A DNA stretch of 64,000 nucleotides from Promicromonospora thailandica (GTDB lineage: Bacteria; Actinomycetota; Actinomycetes; Actinomycetales; Cellulomonadaceae). The notes under the pieces were generated by a model. That model did no database searches. It worked only from the letters and a program-made list of their open reading frames with translations, and was not told where the DNA came from. Numbering within the stretch: the stretch's first letter is position 1; each line of letters opens with the position of its first letter. Of this stretch, positions 37,730-47,490 are shown piece after piece. The position numbers and the translations under genes are program-made. The stretch is taken from positions 124,001 through 188,000 of the forward strand of contig NZ_JAMTCS010000005.1 of the NCBI RefSeq assembly GCF_024171955.1, read 5' to 3'.

Positions 37730-39364
37730 TCAGGACAGACCCAGGGCGGACGAGCACGCGGGCCACTGGCCCCATCCCGACCGCTCCTGGAGAGCCTGGG
37801 CGCGCATCGTCTGCTCGGCGGCCGACGCCTCCGACGGCAGACCCGACCCGCCCATCGCCTCCCAGGTCTCCTGCGAGAACTGGTAGAGCCCGTAGTACCC
37901 GTTGCCCGTGTTCGTGGCGGGGTTCCCGCCCGACTCGCACTCGGCCAGGCTCGACCAGACGCCGCCCGCGGGCGCGGAGAGGCTCTGGGCCTGCGTCTCG
38001 CCGTCAGGGTCCGCGTCGTCGCCCTCGTCGCCGCCCTTGTCGTCGCCCTTGCCGTCACCCTTGCCGGCGTCCTTCTCGGCGCCCTTCTCGGTGTCCTTCT
38101 GGGTGCTCTTCTCCGTGTCCTTCTGGGTGCTCTTCTCCGTGCTCTTCTCCGTCGCCTTGTCCTTGGGCTCGGGCTTCGGCTTCGGCCGGGGCTTGCTGCC
38201 GTACATGATCAGCTTGTCGACGGGCTGCTTCGAGACCCAGGAGTTCAGCTTCTCCTTCGCCACGACCTCGCCGTCGATCCGGGTGACGTCCCACGACGTC
38301 ACCCGCTCGCCCGGCGCTCCCGACCGGGCCAGGTACGGGGCCAGGTCCACGTAGTGGTCGGGGTCGGAGGCCGTCACCGTCTCGAACGGGATCTCGCTCA
38401 CCGTCTCCTCGATCGAGGCCTGCACCGTGCGCACGACGACGGTCAGCACCGGCTCCGTCGCGCCCTCCGGCTGCCGGTGCCCGACGCTGATCCGGTCGTC
38501 GCCGTCCACCCGGACGTCGTGCGCGGCCAGGAGCCGGTCGAGCGTGACCGCGCCCTCGGCCACCTCCCGCGTCTCGCCGCCGGCCACCAGCGTCACCGGG
38601 CCGTCCGTGTCGAGCGGCAGGGGCAGCGTCGCCGTGCCGCCGGCCCGGGTGGGCAGGAGCACGACGTCGTCCCCCTGCGCGGAGAGCGTCGCGAGCGCCT
38701 GGTCGGCATCGAGCGCGGCCACCCAGGCGGTCCGGCGCTCGCCGTCGGCCCGCAGCGTCAGGCGGTGCCCCGACCGGACCACGACCGTGTCGCCCTCGCG
38801 CAGCGTGGCGTCGAGGCCGGGCGTGACCTCGTCGTGGACCCCGACCTCGACACCCTCGCCGGCCAGCAGGTCGGCGACGTCGCCCTCGAAGGTCTCGACG
38901 GTGGTCGTCTCGCCGTCCACGTCGACCGTGACCGTCTTGTGCGCCGCGGCGTACGTGGCAGCCGCGCCCGCCCCGGCGAGGGCGACGGCCGCGACCGTGA
39001 CGAACGCCGCGGTCCGGTGCCGGCGCGGGGCCGCCTCGGGCGGCGGGGGCGGGGGCGGGGGTGGTTCCGCGACGTACCCGAAGCCGTCCGCGGGCTCGTC
39101 GCCGGGCGCCACGACCGGCAGCGGGCCGGACGGGTGGCCGGGCGGGAGCTGGTCCATGACCTCGGACACCGCGGTCTCGGCCTCGGCCGCCGTGTCAGGG
39201 ATCAGCTCGGGCGCCAGGTACGGCGCGGCGAACATGGCCGCGGGGAAGACCTCGTCCGCGCGCGGTGGCGGGCCGAAGAGCTCGGTGATGCCGACGTCGC
39301 CGTCGGCCTCAGGGTCGATGTAGGAGTCGCTGGGGCTGCCCTGAGCCGGATGCGGAGATGTCAC
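37730..39364 (-). CDS. Resuscitation-promoting factor with DUF348/G5 and classic Rpf domain, copy 2
   Basis: 544 aa. Unusual long cytoplasmic N terminus (about 120 residues, acidic, ending in nine prolines), membrane helix at about residues 123-147, DUF348 modules, a G5-type segment (HYVDLAPYLARSGAPGERV), then a Lys/Glu/Thr/Asp-rich low-complexity linker (about residues 395-465) with repeated TEKSTQKD units. The C-terminal 75 residues are the true Rpf fold: VWSSLAECESGGNPATN with catalytic Glu, GYYGLYQFSQETWEAMGG, ASAAEQTMRAQALQ and WPACSSALGL with the paired cysteine. GTG start at 39364; a second GTG ten codons upstream is possible. Confidence 0.9.
   Translation of the reverse strand: MTSPHPAQGSPSDSYIDPEADGDVGITELFGPPPRADEVFPAAMFAAPYLAPELIPDTAAEAETAVSEVMDQLPPGHPSGPLPVVAPGDEPADGFGYVAEPPPPPPPPPEAAPRRHRTAAFVTVAAVALAGAGAAATYAAAHKTVTVDVDGETTTVETFEGDVADLLAGEGVEVGVHDEVTPGLDATLREGDTVVVRSGHRLTLRADGERRTAWVAALDADQALATLSAQGDDVVLLPTRAGGTATLPLPLDTDGPVTLVAGGETREVAEGAVTLDRLLAAHDVRVDGDDRISVGHRQPEGATEPVLTVVVRTVQASIEETVSEIPFETVTASDPDHYVDLAPYLARSGAPGERVTSWDVTRIDGEVVAKEKLNSWVSKQPVDKLIMYGSKPRPKPKPEPKDKATEKSTEKSTQKDTEKSTQKDTEKGAEKDAGKGDGKGDDKGGDEGDDADPDGETQAQSLSAPAGGVWSSLAECESGGNPATNTGNGYYGLYQFSQETWEAMGGSGLPSEASAAEQTMRAQALQERSGWGQWPACSSALGLS
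38091..38150. repeat. 24-bp tandem repeat inside the Rpf linker
   Basis: GTGTCCTTCTGGGTGCTC plus six bases, two exact copies (38091-38114, 38115-38138) and a half copy to 38150. Encodes the repeated KSTQKDTE linker; copy number may vary between strains. Confidence 0.8.
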
Positions 39365-39474
39365 GCGGGTCCAGTCCTCGAGCGGTCCGGGCACGGAGAC
39401 CGGAGCGACGCGACTCGCACGCGCCTCCCGCGCTGGGACGCGGGGCCCGGCCGGCCGATCCGGCGGTCTCCCAG

Positions 39475-39502
39475 ACCGTAACCCCACCGTTACCAGATGC
39501 AA
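39475..39502 (-). promoter_or_regulatory. Promoter of Rpf copy 2
   Basis: -35 TTGCAT (39497-39502), 16-bp spacer, -10 TACGGT (39475-39480). It lies within GGTAAC-N5-GGTTACGG, two boxes 11 bp apart, matching the arrangement before copy 1; CCAGACCGTAAC (39471-39482) recurs before copy 3. Leader of about 105 bases. Confidence 0.6.
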
Positions 39503-39580
39503 GCCAACCGGCGATTAGACACGCGTGAATGGCCGGGAGCATCCCGCATTACCCCAAATTTCCGTGGGCGAGAACGGGGG

Positions 39581-40753
39581 TCAGTACCAACCGATGTCCA
39601 CGGAGTGGGCCCAGGCGGCACACGGCGTGCCGTACCGGCCGGAGATGTAGCCCAGCCCCCACTCGATCTGCGTGGCCGGGTTGGTCAGCCAGTCGCTGCC
39701 CACGGAGGCCATCTTGGAACCCGGGTTGGCCTGCGCGATGCCGTACGCCTCGCTGCTCGGGTTGTCCGCGTTCCAGCGCCAGCCGCTCTCCTTCTGCCAG
39801 AGCTGGTCCAGGCAGGCGAACTCGTCCGCGCCCCAGCCGCGCTCCGCGGCCATCGCCTGGCCCAGGGCCCGGGCCGAGCCCGGGTCCACCGGGGCGGTGG
39901 CGACGTCCATGGTGCCGACCGCGACCACCTCGTTCACCGGCTTGCGCGTGACCTTCCGCTCCACCACGGTGCGCTCGACGACGGCTCCGCCGACCGTCTT
40001 CACCGCGTAGGTGACCTCGGCCTCGCCCGGCACGCCCGCGGTACGGATCGACTCGTAGCCCTTGGGCAGGCTCGGGTCCTCGACCGTCTCGGTCTCGAAC
40101 GGCAGCACCTCGGTCACGGTGCGCGACGACGACGCGTCGCGGCTCACCATCACGACCATGCCGTCCACCGCGGCGGCGTCGAGCGGCACGGACGTGACGT
40201 CGCCGTCGGCCAGCGAGATGCCCGCCTCCTGGAACACACCGCGTACCGTCGACTGCGTCGTGTGGAACTCCAGCACGGAGCCGTCCACCGCGATGTTGAG
40301 CTTCTTGACGGTCGAGAAACGCACCGGGTCGCGGTCGAGCCGCGCCGTGCGGGAGGCGGTGGCGAGGGCGCCGTCGCCGCGGGGGCCGAGCGACGCGAGG
40401 AACTCGCCGACCGTGCCCGCGGTGGTGCGGACCGTGATGACCTGGCCGTCGAGCTCGAAGGTGACCGGCCGGCTGGTACGGACCACCACCGTGCCGCCCG
40501 CCTCGAGCGTCTCCTGCGGGGCGGGCTGCACGACGTCGTCGGCGCCCAGGTCGATGTTCTGCGAGGCGAGCGCCTCCACGACCGTGCCGCCGTACACGCC
40601 CACCGTGCGCACGGTGCCGTTGTAGTCGATGGTCACGGTGCTCGCGTTCGCGACGTAGACGCCGCTCACCGCCAGCAGCGTGCCCACGACGGCGCCACGC
40701 ACCATCCACCGGGCCGGCGTGCTCGCGAGCCACGGCCGTGCGTACCTCACCAC
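39581..40753 (-). CDS. DUF348/G5 cell-wall lytic protein (SLT-type C terminus), copy 3
   Basis: 390 aa from the GTG at 40753. Membrane anchor at about residues 18-38 (VVGTLLAVSGVYVANA), three DUF348 modules (TVTIDYNGTVRTVGVYGG, KKLNIAVDGSVLEFHTT), G5-like segment (GYESIRTAGVPGEAEVTY) and a lysozyme-like domain nearly the same as copy 1: CLDQLWQKESGWRWN, NPSSEAYGIAQANPGSKM, GSDWLTNPATQIEWGL. The start is uncertain: several GTG codons (40759, 40753, 40750) lie 4-13 bases after the -10 box TACGGT (40763-40768), so the mRNA is close to leaderless. Confidence 0.87.
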   Translation of the reverse strand: MVRYARPWLASTPARWMVRGAVVGTLLAVSGVYVANASTVTIDYNGTVRTVGVYGGTVVEALASQNIDLGADDVVQPAPQETLEAGGTVVVRTSRPVTFELDGQVITVRTTAGTVGEFLASLGPRGDGALATASRTARLDRDPVRFSTVKKLNIAVDGSVLEFHTTQSTVRGVFQEAGISLADGDVTSVPLDAAAVDGMVVMVSRDASSSRTVTEVLPFETETVEDPSLPKGYESIRTAGVPGEAEVTYAVKTVGGAVVERTVVERKVTRKPVNEVVAVGTMDVATAPVDPGSARALGQAMAAERGWGADEFACLDQLWQKESGWRWNADNPSSEAYGIAQANPGSKMASVGSDWLTNPATQIEWGLGYISGRYGTPCAAWAHSVDIGWY

Positions 40754-40762
40754 GAGCACCAG

Positions 40763-40768
40763 ACCGTA
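40763..40768 (-). promoter_or_regulatory. -10 box of Rpf-like copy 3
   Basis: TACGGT on the minus strand, within CCAGACCGTAAC (40759-40770), identical over 12 bp to the element before copy 2. TTCTCC 17 bp upstream may be the -35 box; the second GTTAC box is not conserved here. Confidence 0.5.
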
Positions 40769-40852
40769 ACGGAACGAACCGCACGGGAGAAGAGATTCGA
40801 ACAGGAAATGAAATGCCGCATTTCTGGGGTCAGAGAGCCGTTCTCGCCACAC

Positions 40853-41857
40853 TCACCACGTGCCGTAGACCCGTTCCGACGTCGCGGCGAGGTCCGCGCA
40901 CAGGACCGCCAGGTCCTCGTCCAGGTGGGCGGCCATGGCACGCACCGTGTGCGCGACGGCGAACGGTGCGTTGGGTCGGCCCCGGAACGGGTGCGGCGTC
41001 AGGTACGGGGCGTCCGTCTCTACGAGCAGCAGCGCGCGCGGCGCCACGCTCAGTGCCGCACGGAGGTGGTCGTTCGCCTTGAACGTGACCGGCCCGGCGA
41101 AGGACAGGTACCAGCCGTGCTCCGCGCAGACGCGGGCCATCTCGGCGTCGCCGCTGTAGCAGTGGAAGACGGTGCGCTCGGGCGCGCCGTCGGCGAGCAG
41201 GACCTCGATGACCTGGGCGTGCGCGTCCCGGTCGTGGATCTGCAGGGCCAGGCCGAGCTCCTTGGCCAGGGCGATGTGCGCACGGAAGGCGTCCCGCTGC
41301 GCCTGCTCGCCGCGCGGCCCGGTGCGGAACAGGTCCATGCCGGTCTCACCGATCGCGCGGACCCGGTCGTTGCCCTTGGCGAGCCCCGCGATCTCCGCGA
41401 TCGCGTCGTCCAGGCCGACGGCGTGGTGCTCCTGCACCTCGGGCACGAGCCCGTCCGGCCCCACCTCGTCGATCCCGGCGTGCAGCGTCGCCTCGTTCGG
41501 GTGGATGGCCACGGCCCCCACCACCCCGCTGAGTGCTGGGTATCCGCCCTTTTCTGTGTGCCAGGAGGGCGAAAGTCCAGCACTCAACACGGAGGGCTGG
41601 GTCAGGAGGTCTACCGTCCAGCGGGCCGACGGGAGGTCGCAGCCCACCTGGACCACCCGGTCCACGCCCGCGGCGGCCGCCCGGGCGAGGTGGTCGGCCA
41701 CCGACGGCGGCCAGGCCAGGCCGGCCGGCTCGCCGTCGGGCGCCTCGTCCGGGAGCACCGACGCGATGTGGTCGAGGTGGGTGTGGTTGTCCACGACCGG
41801 GACGGGCAGCGGCTCCGGGTCGGCCGGGAACCCCCGCTCGCGCGTACGCCTCGCCAT
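40853..41857 (-). CDS. tatD: TatD family DNase
   Basis: 334 aa, metal-dependent nuclease of the amidohydrolase fold. Seen in order: VVDNHTHLDH (metal His pair), RAIGETGMDLF (metal Glu), LQIHDRDAHAQ, VFHCYSGD and LLLVETDAPYLTP (metal Asp). It is longer than usual (about 255-280 aa): one extra stretch, VLSAGLSPSWHTEKGGYP and flanks at about residues 90-110, is encoded by a DNA palindrome (41530-41586). It ends four bases before metG's... downstream side: the tatD start lies four bases after the metG stop, so the two are cotranscribed. Confidence 0.94.
   Translation of the reverse strand: MARRTRERGFPADPEPLPVPVVDNHTHLDHIASVLPDEAPDGEPAGLAWPPSVADHLARAAAAGVDRVVQVGCDLPSARWTVDLLTQPSVLSAGLSPSWHTEKGGYPALSGVVGAVAIHPNEATLHAGIDEVGPDGLVPEVQEHHAVGLDDAIAEIAGLAKGNDRVRAIGETGMDLFRTGPRGEQAQRDAFRAHIALAKELGLALQIHDRDAHAQVIEVLLADGAPERTVFHCYSGDAEMARVCAEHGWYLSFAGPVTFKANDHLRAALSVAPRALLLVETDAPYLTPHPFRGRPNAPFAVAHTVRAMAAHLDEDLAVLCADLAATSERVYGTW
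41530..41586. repeat. Nested inverted repeat inserted in frame in tatD
   Basis: Outer arms TGAGTGCTGG (41530-41539) and CCAGCACTCA (41577-41586), inner arms CGCCCT (41545-41550) and AGGGCG (41566-41571). The 57-bp element keeps the reading frame and adds about 19 residues. It looks like a short non-autonomous palindromic (REP-like) element. Confidence 0.7.
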
Positions 41858-41861
41858 CCGG

Positions 41862-43583
<1,722 letters not shown>

Positions 43584-43681
43584 CGGGGGATGCTCCATTT
43601 CTGCGGGACGAGAAGCTGTCGTCCAATCCTAGGGCCACGGGTCGAGGGCGATACCCCGGGGCGTGTGGTGCCGCCGTGGGC

Positions 43682-44256
43682 TCACGCGAGGGCGGGATCG
43701 ATCTCGTCGGCCCAGGCGAGGAAGCGCTCGATGATCTCGCGGCGCCAGGCGGGGCCGACCTCGTATGCATCGAACGCCTCGGTGCCCAGCACCTCGGCCC
43801 GGGTGAACCTTCCCGAAACCACGACGGCGTCGATGTCGATGAAGTCGCGGGTCTCGCCGCGCGACCACAGGGCGCTCATCTTCCCGGCCACGGCGTCACG
43901 GACGTCGAGCACCGGCCCGATCTCGAACCGGGCCGGCGCGAACTCGCGGTAGTTCACGCCCACTGGATCGAACTCGTCTCCCGCGTCGCGTCGTCGGTCA
44001 CGCTGAAGTCCGCGAAGGTGCGTCCGATCAGGTTGTCGTGGACGGTCAGTCCCTCCGCGAGGAAGGTCGCGCGCAGCTTTGCCACGGACGTCTCGAACAG
44101 GCTCGGTGAGGAGACGTTCGTGAACAGGTCGACGTCGGCCGACGGCCGGTCACCGATCCCGTTGACCGCGATCGCGTACCCGCCGGCCAGCACGAAGCCG
44201 TAGCCCTCCAGCGCCTCGAGTCCGATCCGGGCCAGGCGCTCGTGGAACGGCAGCAT
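43682..44256 (-). pseudogene. AbiEii/AbiGii-type nucleotidyltransferase, broken by a frameshift
   Basis: Two overlapping frames. The N-terminal piece (44256 to 43954, 100 aa) has the nucleotidyltransferase core LAGGYAIAVNG ... RPSADVDLFTN and stops in ETSSIQW-A. The C-terminal piece (from about 43963 to 43682) continues GVNYREFAPARFEIGPVLDVRDAVAGKMSALWSRG in another frame. One missing G in the GGG run at 43959-43961 would rejoin them. Intact relatives are toxins of AbiE-like systems, which modify tRNA or other nucleotides. Either a real inactivating mutation or a sequencing error. The upstream partner overlaps its start (TGATG). Confidence 0.75.
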
Positions 44257-44621
44257 CAGGCGGCCCGTGGGCCGCGGGCACGCGCCGCAAGCGTCGGGAA
44301 CTTCTGCTCCCAGATCGACCGGCACCTCACCGGGAGGTTCAGGCGTGGCCAGAGTCTCAGCAAGGTGGCCCGATCCAGGTTCCTCGTCTGGTCCGCGATG
44401 GAGCCGGAGCGAACCACCCGGGCGTACAGGTTCTCCAGGCGGTCACGATCACCCAGCTCGTACTCGGGGTCGAGGCTCGTGTCGATGTGGGGCCCCACCC
44501 GGACCACGCCCGACGTCGGCCCCCGCAGGTCGTCGAGGGACCCGGGGGTGTCGTACGGGATGTGGTCGGCGTAGACGTAGCCGCGCGGCACCGTGCGGTG
44601 CTCGTCGGGTACCGCGGACAT
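44256..44621 (-). CDS. Short partner of the AbiEii-like gene (possible antitoxin)
   Basis: 121 aa, ATG preceded by AGGGAGGGGTGAGCAGG. The protein is highly charged, with helices ELGDRDRLENLYARVVRSG and NLDRATLLRLWPRLNLP. No clear winged helix, and it is much shorter than AbiEi antitoxins. The gene overlaps the toxin-like gene by one base, the layout of a toxin-antitoxin pair. Family not recognised; the antitoxin role is inferred from position. TAGGCT on the minus strand near 44673 may be its -10 box. Confidence 0.6.
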   Translation of the reverse strand: MSAVPDEHRTVPRGYVYADHIPYDTPGSLDDLRGPTSGVVRVGPHIDTSLDPEYELGDRDRLENLYARVVRSGSIADQTRNLDRATLLRLWPRLNLPVRCRSIWEQKFPTLAARARGPRAA

Positions 44622-44766
44622 CCTGCTCACCCCTCCCTGGTTCGTACGAGCTGACCTGATCCGTCGCACCGAGCCTACGACCCGGCCCGGACACCTCCAC
44701 CAGGCTATCCACAGTTCTAGAGAGATGCCAGGAACCGGCCGTGCGCGACGTGGCAGAGTGGGACGC

Positions 44767-45363
44767 ATGAGCCTGACCGAGTCCGAGTCCGTCCGCCGTG
44801 CGCTCGTCGTCGTCGACGTCCAGCCCACGTTCTGCGAGGGCGGGGAGCTGCCCACCGAGGGGGCGAACGAGATCGCCCACCGTGTCGCCGCGTATGCCGC
44901 AGCGCACCGCGACCGCTACACGACGGTGCTCACCACGCAGGACTGGCACATCGACCCGGGCGAGCACTTCAGCGACCACCCGGACTTCGTCGACTCCTGG
45001 CCGCCGCACGGCGTCGCGGGCTCCGCGAACGCGGAGCTGCACCCCGCGCTGGCCGACCTGCGGCCCGACGCCCGGCTCAAGAAGGGCCAGTACTCGCACG
45101 GCTACTCGGGCTTCGAGGGCGCGGACGAGCACGGCCGCGGCCTGGAGACGATCCTCGCCGAGGCGGGCGTGACCGACGTCGACGTCGTGGGCCTCGTCGA
45201 GTCGCACTGCGTGAAGCACACCGCGCTGGACGCGCGCCGCGCCGGCCTGCACGCCCGTGTGCTGACCGACCTGACCGTCCCGGTGTCCCCCGAGCTGGGC
45301 GCAGCCGCCGAGCAGGAGCTCATGGCCGCGGGCGTCGAGCTCCGCGACTCGGCGGCGCTCTGA
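44767..45363 (+). CDS. pncA: Nicotinamidase / isochorismatase family
   Basis: 198 aa. Hydrolyses nicotinamide to nicotinate for NAD salvage. Seen: ALVVVDVQPTFCEGGEL (catalytic Asp), metal-binding TQDWHIDPGEHFSDH, LKKGQYSHGYSGF (catalytic Lys) and VGLVESHCVKHTALDA (nucleophile Cys). This set fits nicotinamidase better than other isochorismatase-fold enzymes. CAGAGT ends 7 bases before the ATG, so it may be leaderless. Confidence 0.93.
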   Translation: MSLTESESVRRALVVVDVQPTFCEGGELPTEGANEIAHRVAAYAAAHRDRYTTVLTTQDWHIDPGEHFSDHPDFVDSWPPHGVAGSANAELHPALADLRPDARLKKGQYSHGYSGFEGADEHGRGLETILAEAGVTDVDVVGLVESHCVKHTALDARRAGLHARVLTDLTVPVSPELGAAAEQELMAAGVELRDSAAL

Positions 45364-45391
45364 TCCTGCGCTCGGGCCCTGACAGCCGGCA

Positions 45392-45700
45392 CGAGTTCGG
45401 TCGCCTGCCCTCCCCCGCCACGTGACTTCGGTCGCCTGTGCTCCACTGCACCCTGGGTTCGGTCGGTTGCCCTCCTCCGCACCCCGACTTCGGTCACCCG
45501 CCCTCCAGTGCAACCTGAGTTCGGTCACCTGCTTTGAGATCGGTCCATCGAACGACCGATCTCGATGCAACCGACCGAACCCACGTCAGGACATGGGCAA
45601 CCGACCGAACTCAGGGTGCAGTGGAGGGCAGGTGACCGAACCCACAGCGGGACGAGCGCAACCGAGCAACCCCACGGCAGGAAACGAGCAGCCGACCGAA
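45392..45700. repeat. Array of degenerate 31-bp repeats, head-to-head around a hairpin
   Basis: Fills the 360-bp gap 45364-45723 between convergent pncA and pmt. Five units in exact 31-bp register start at 45392, 45423, 45454, 45485 and 45516 (core GAGTTCGGTCGCCTGCCCTCC, with degenerate CTGCACCC end). At 45536-45563 lies the perfect hairpin GAGATCGGTC-N8-GACCGATCTC. Beyond it, about five more units of 28-33 bp run in the opposite orientation (GGTGACCGAACCCA, GCAACCGACCGAACC). The period is not a multiple of three, so it is not coding. It could form a large cruciform or a bidirectional terminator. Confidence 0.8.
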
Positions 45701-45723
45701 CCCGCCAGGCCGGCCACCGAGGG

Positions 45724-47484
45724 CTAGATCCAGCTCGGCAGCAGCATGAGGCGCTGCCAGTACTCGTACGGCACGGGCATCGCCGTCCAGATGGGGTAGT
45801 AGAGCGCGCTCACGCCCACGACCAGCACCACCAGCACGGCCGCCAGCCACACCACGATGCGCCGGTCCGCGCTCCGGCGCGGCGTCCGTTCGAGCCCCAC
45901 GGCCAGCAGGTGCACCAGCGTCAGGATCACGAACGGCGTGAACACGATCGAGTAGAACGTGAAGATGGTGCGGTCCGCGAGCGGCCAGGAGTACAGGAAC
46001 CACGGCAGCCAGCCGGCGGCGATGCCGGTGAGCGCCGCGGCGCCACGCCAGTCGCGGTACCGCAGGGAGAGCACGAGCACCACGGGGATCGCGGCCGCAC
46101 CCAGCCACCACAGCAGCGGGTTGCCCAGCGACGTCACCGCGGTGGCGCAGTCGCCGACCGTGTCCGCGGGGCACGGCCCCTGCCCGGGGGCGTACTTGTC
46201 CCAGTAGAACGACGTCGGACGCCACTGGATGATCCAGCCCAGCGGGTGGGACGCGTAGTTGTGCTCCGAGTCGAGGCCGTTGTGGAAGTCCCACATCATG
46301 TGGTGGTACTCCAGCAGGGACCGGCCGGCCTCCCAGGCGCCCTGCGCCCAGCCCCATCCGGGCCACCATCCCGGCGGCGCGGCGCCGTTCACCTCGGCCC
46401 AGTTGCGCAGGTACGACATCGGGTGCGCGAACCACGCCGACCACGACGCGACGTAGACGAGCACCACGGTGGGCAGCATGACCAGGGCGGCCGGGACGGC
46501 GTCGACCACGAGCGCGTCCTCCCACCAGCGCTCGATGCCTGCCGCACGCCGGGCCGTCAGGTCCCAGACGACCGTGAGCAGGCCGAAGGCCGCGACGAAG
46601 TACAGTCCGGACCACTTGACGCCGCAGGACAGGCCGAGCGACACCGCCGCCGCGAACCGCCACCAGCGCCAGCCCAGCCGCGGCCCGTACTTCCCCACCG
46701 CGCCGCCCGCCTCGACGATCTGCGCCACGCGGTCCGCGAGCCGGCGCCGGGCCCACTCCCGGTCCAGCACCAGGCAGCCGAACCCGACGAGCACCCAGAA
46801 CATGAGGAACTGGTCCAGCAGGCCGGTGCGCGAGTGCACGATCGCTTCGCCGTCGACCGCGAGCAGGAGACCGGCGACCAGCCCGAGCGCGGTCGAGGCG
46901 AACAGGCGCCGCGCGATGCGCACCAGCAGGAACACCGCGAGCACGCCGATCACCGCACTGGCGATGCGCCACGCCACCGGGTCCTGGGCGCCGCCCATCA
47001 GGCGCATGCCCAGCGCGATCATCCACTTGCCGACCGGCGGGTGCACCACGTACTCGGCCTCGTCGGCGTCGTACGAGCTCACGTCGCCGGCCTCGAACGC
47101 CGGGTTGGGGTCGTCCGGCCACGCGGCCTCGAAGCCCAGGCTGGCCAGCGACCAGCCCTCCTTGACGTAGTACGTCTCGTCGAAGACCAGCTTGCCGGGC
47201 CGGCCCAGCTCCCACAGGCGGGCCGCCGCCGCGACCGCCGTCACGAGCAGCGCGCCGAACATGGCCCAGAACCGGTCGGACGCCGTCCGCCCCAGCGCCA
47301 GGCGCCGCTCACCGAGCAGGTCGCGCAGGAGCCGGTCCCGCACGGGCGGCTCGGGCTCCGGATGCGCGACGGCAGGAACCGCCCCGGTGCTCACCGCCGC
47401 ACGGCGCATGTGCGCGCCGAACGTCCCGGGCAGAGCCTGCCGTGCTGCGGCATGACGTGCTCCGGTGGCTTCAGGCTGAGACAC
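45724..47484 (-). CDS. pmt: Protein O-mannosyltransferase (GT39)
   Basis: 586 aa, about 11 membrane helices. Transfers mannose from polyprenyl phosphate to Ser/Thr of exported proteins during Sec export. Seen: the catalytic first-loop motif KLVFDETYYVKEGW, VVHPPVGKWMIALGMRL, EAIVHSRTGLLDQFLMFW, and C-terminal GNPLLWWLGAAAIP. The GTG at 47484 (VSQPEATG) is chosen because TATGCT (47491-47496) puts the transcription start on it. The sugar donor may be supplied by the GT2-GtrA enzyme at 16.7 kb. Divergent from rsmI, the usual actinobacterial pair. Confidence 0.94.
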   Translation of the reverse strand: MSQPEATGARHAAARQALPGTFGAHMRRAAVSTGAVPAVAHPEPEPPVRDRLLRDLLGERRLALGRTASDRFWAMFGALLVTAVAAAARLWELGRPGKLVFDETYYVKEGWSLASLGFEAAWPDDPNPAFEAGDVSSYDADEAEYVVHPPVGKWMIALGMRLMGGAQDPVAWRIASAVIGVLAVFLLVRIARRLFASTALGLVAGLLLAVDGEAIVHSRTGLLDQFLMFWVLVGFGCLVLDREWARRRLADRVAQIVEAGGAVGKYGPRLGWRWWRFAAAVSLGLSCGVKWSGLYFVAAFGLLTVVWDLTARRAAGIERWWEDALVVDAVPAALVMLPTVVLVYVASWSAWFAHPMSYLRNWAEVNGAAPPGWWPGWGWAQGAWEAGRSLLEYHHMMWDFHNGLDSEHNYASHPLGWIIQWRPTSFYWDKYAPGQGPCPADTVGDCATAVTSLGNPLLWWLGAAAIPVVLVLSLRYRDWRGAAALTGIAAGWLPWFLYSWPLADRTIFTFYSIVFTPFVILTLVHLLAVGLERTPRRSADRRIVVWLAAVLVVLVVGVSALYYPIWTAMPVPYEYWQRLMLLPSWI

Positions 47485-47490
47485 CGGGCC

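Noticed and set aside
41530-41586. Transcription terminator inside tatD
   Set aside because: It lies in the middle of an intact, conserved reading frame and has no U tract; treated as an inserted repeat.
43954-43963. Programmed ribosomal frameshift in the AbiEii-like gene
   Set aside because: No slippery heptamer with downstream stem; a one-base loss in a G run (mutation or sequencing error) explains it more simply.
44622-44766. TCTAGAGAG-like operator copy before pncA
   Set aside because: The string TTCTAGAGAGAT near 44715 resembles half of the TetR operator at 53136, but no second arm is present, so it was not called.
45392-45700. CRISPR array
   Set aside because: Units are contiguous without unique spacers, degenerate, occur in both orientations, and no cas gene is present.
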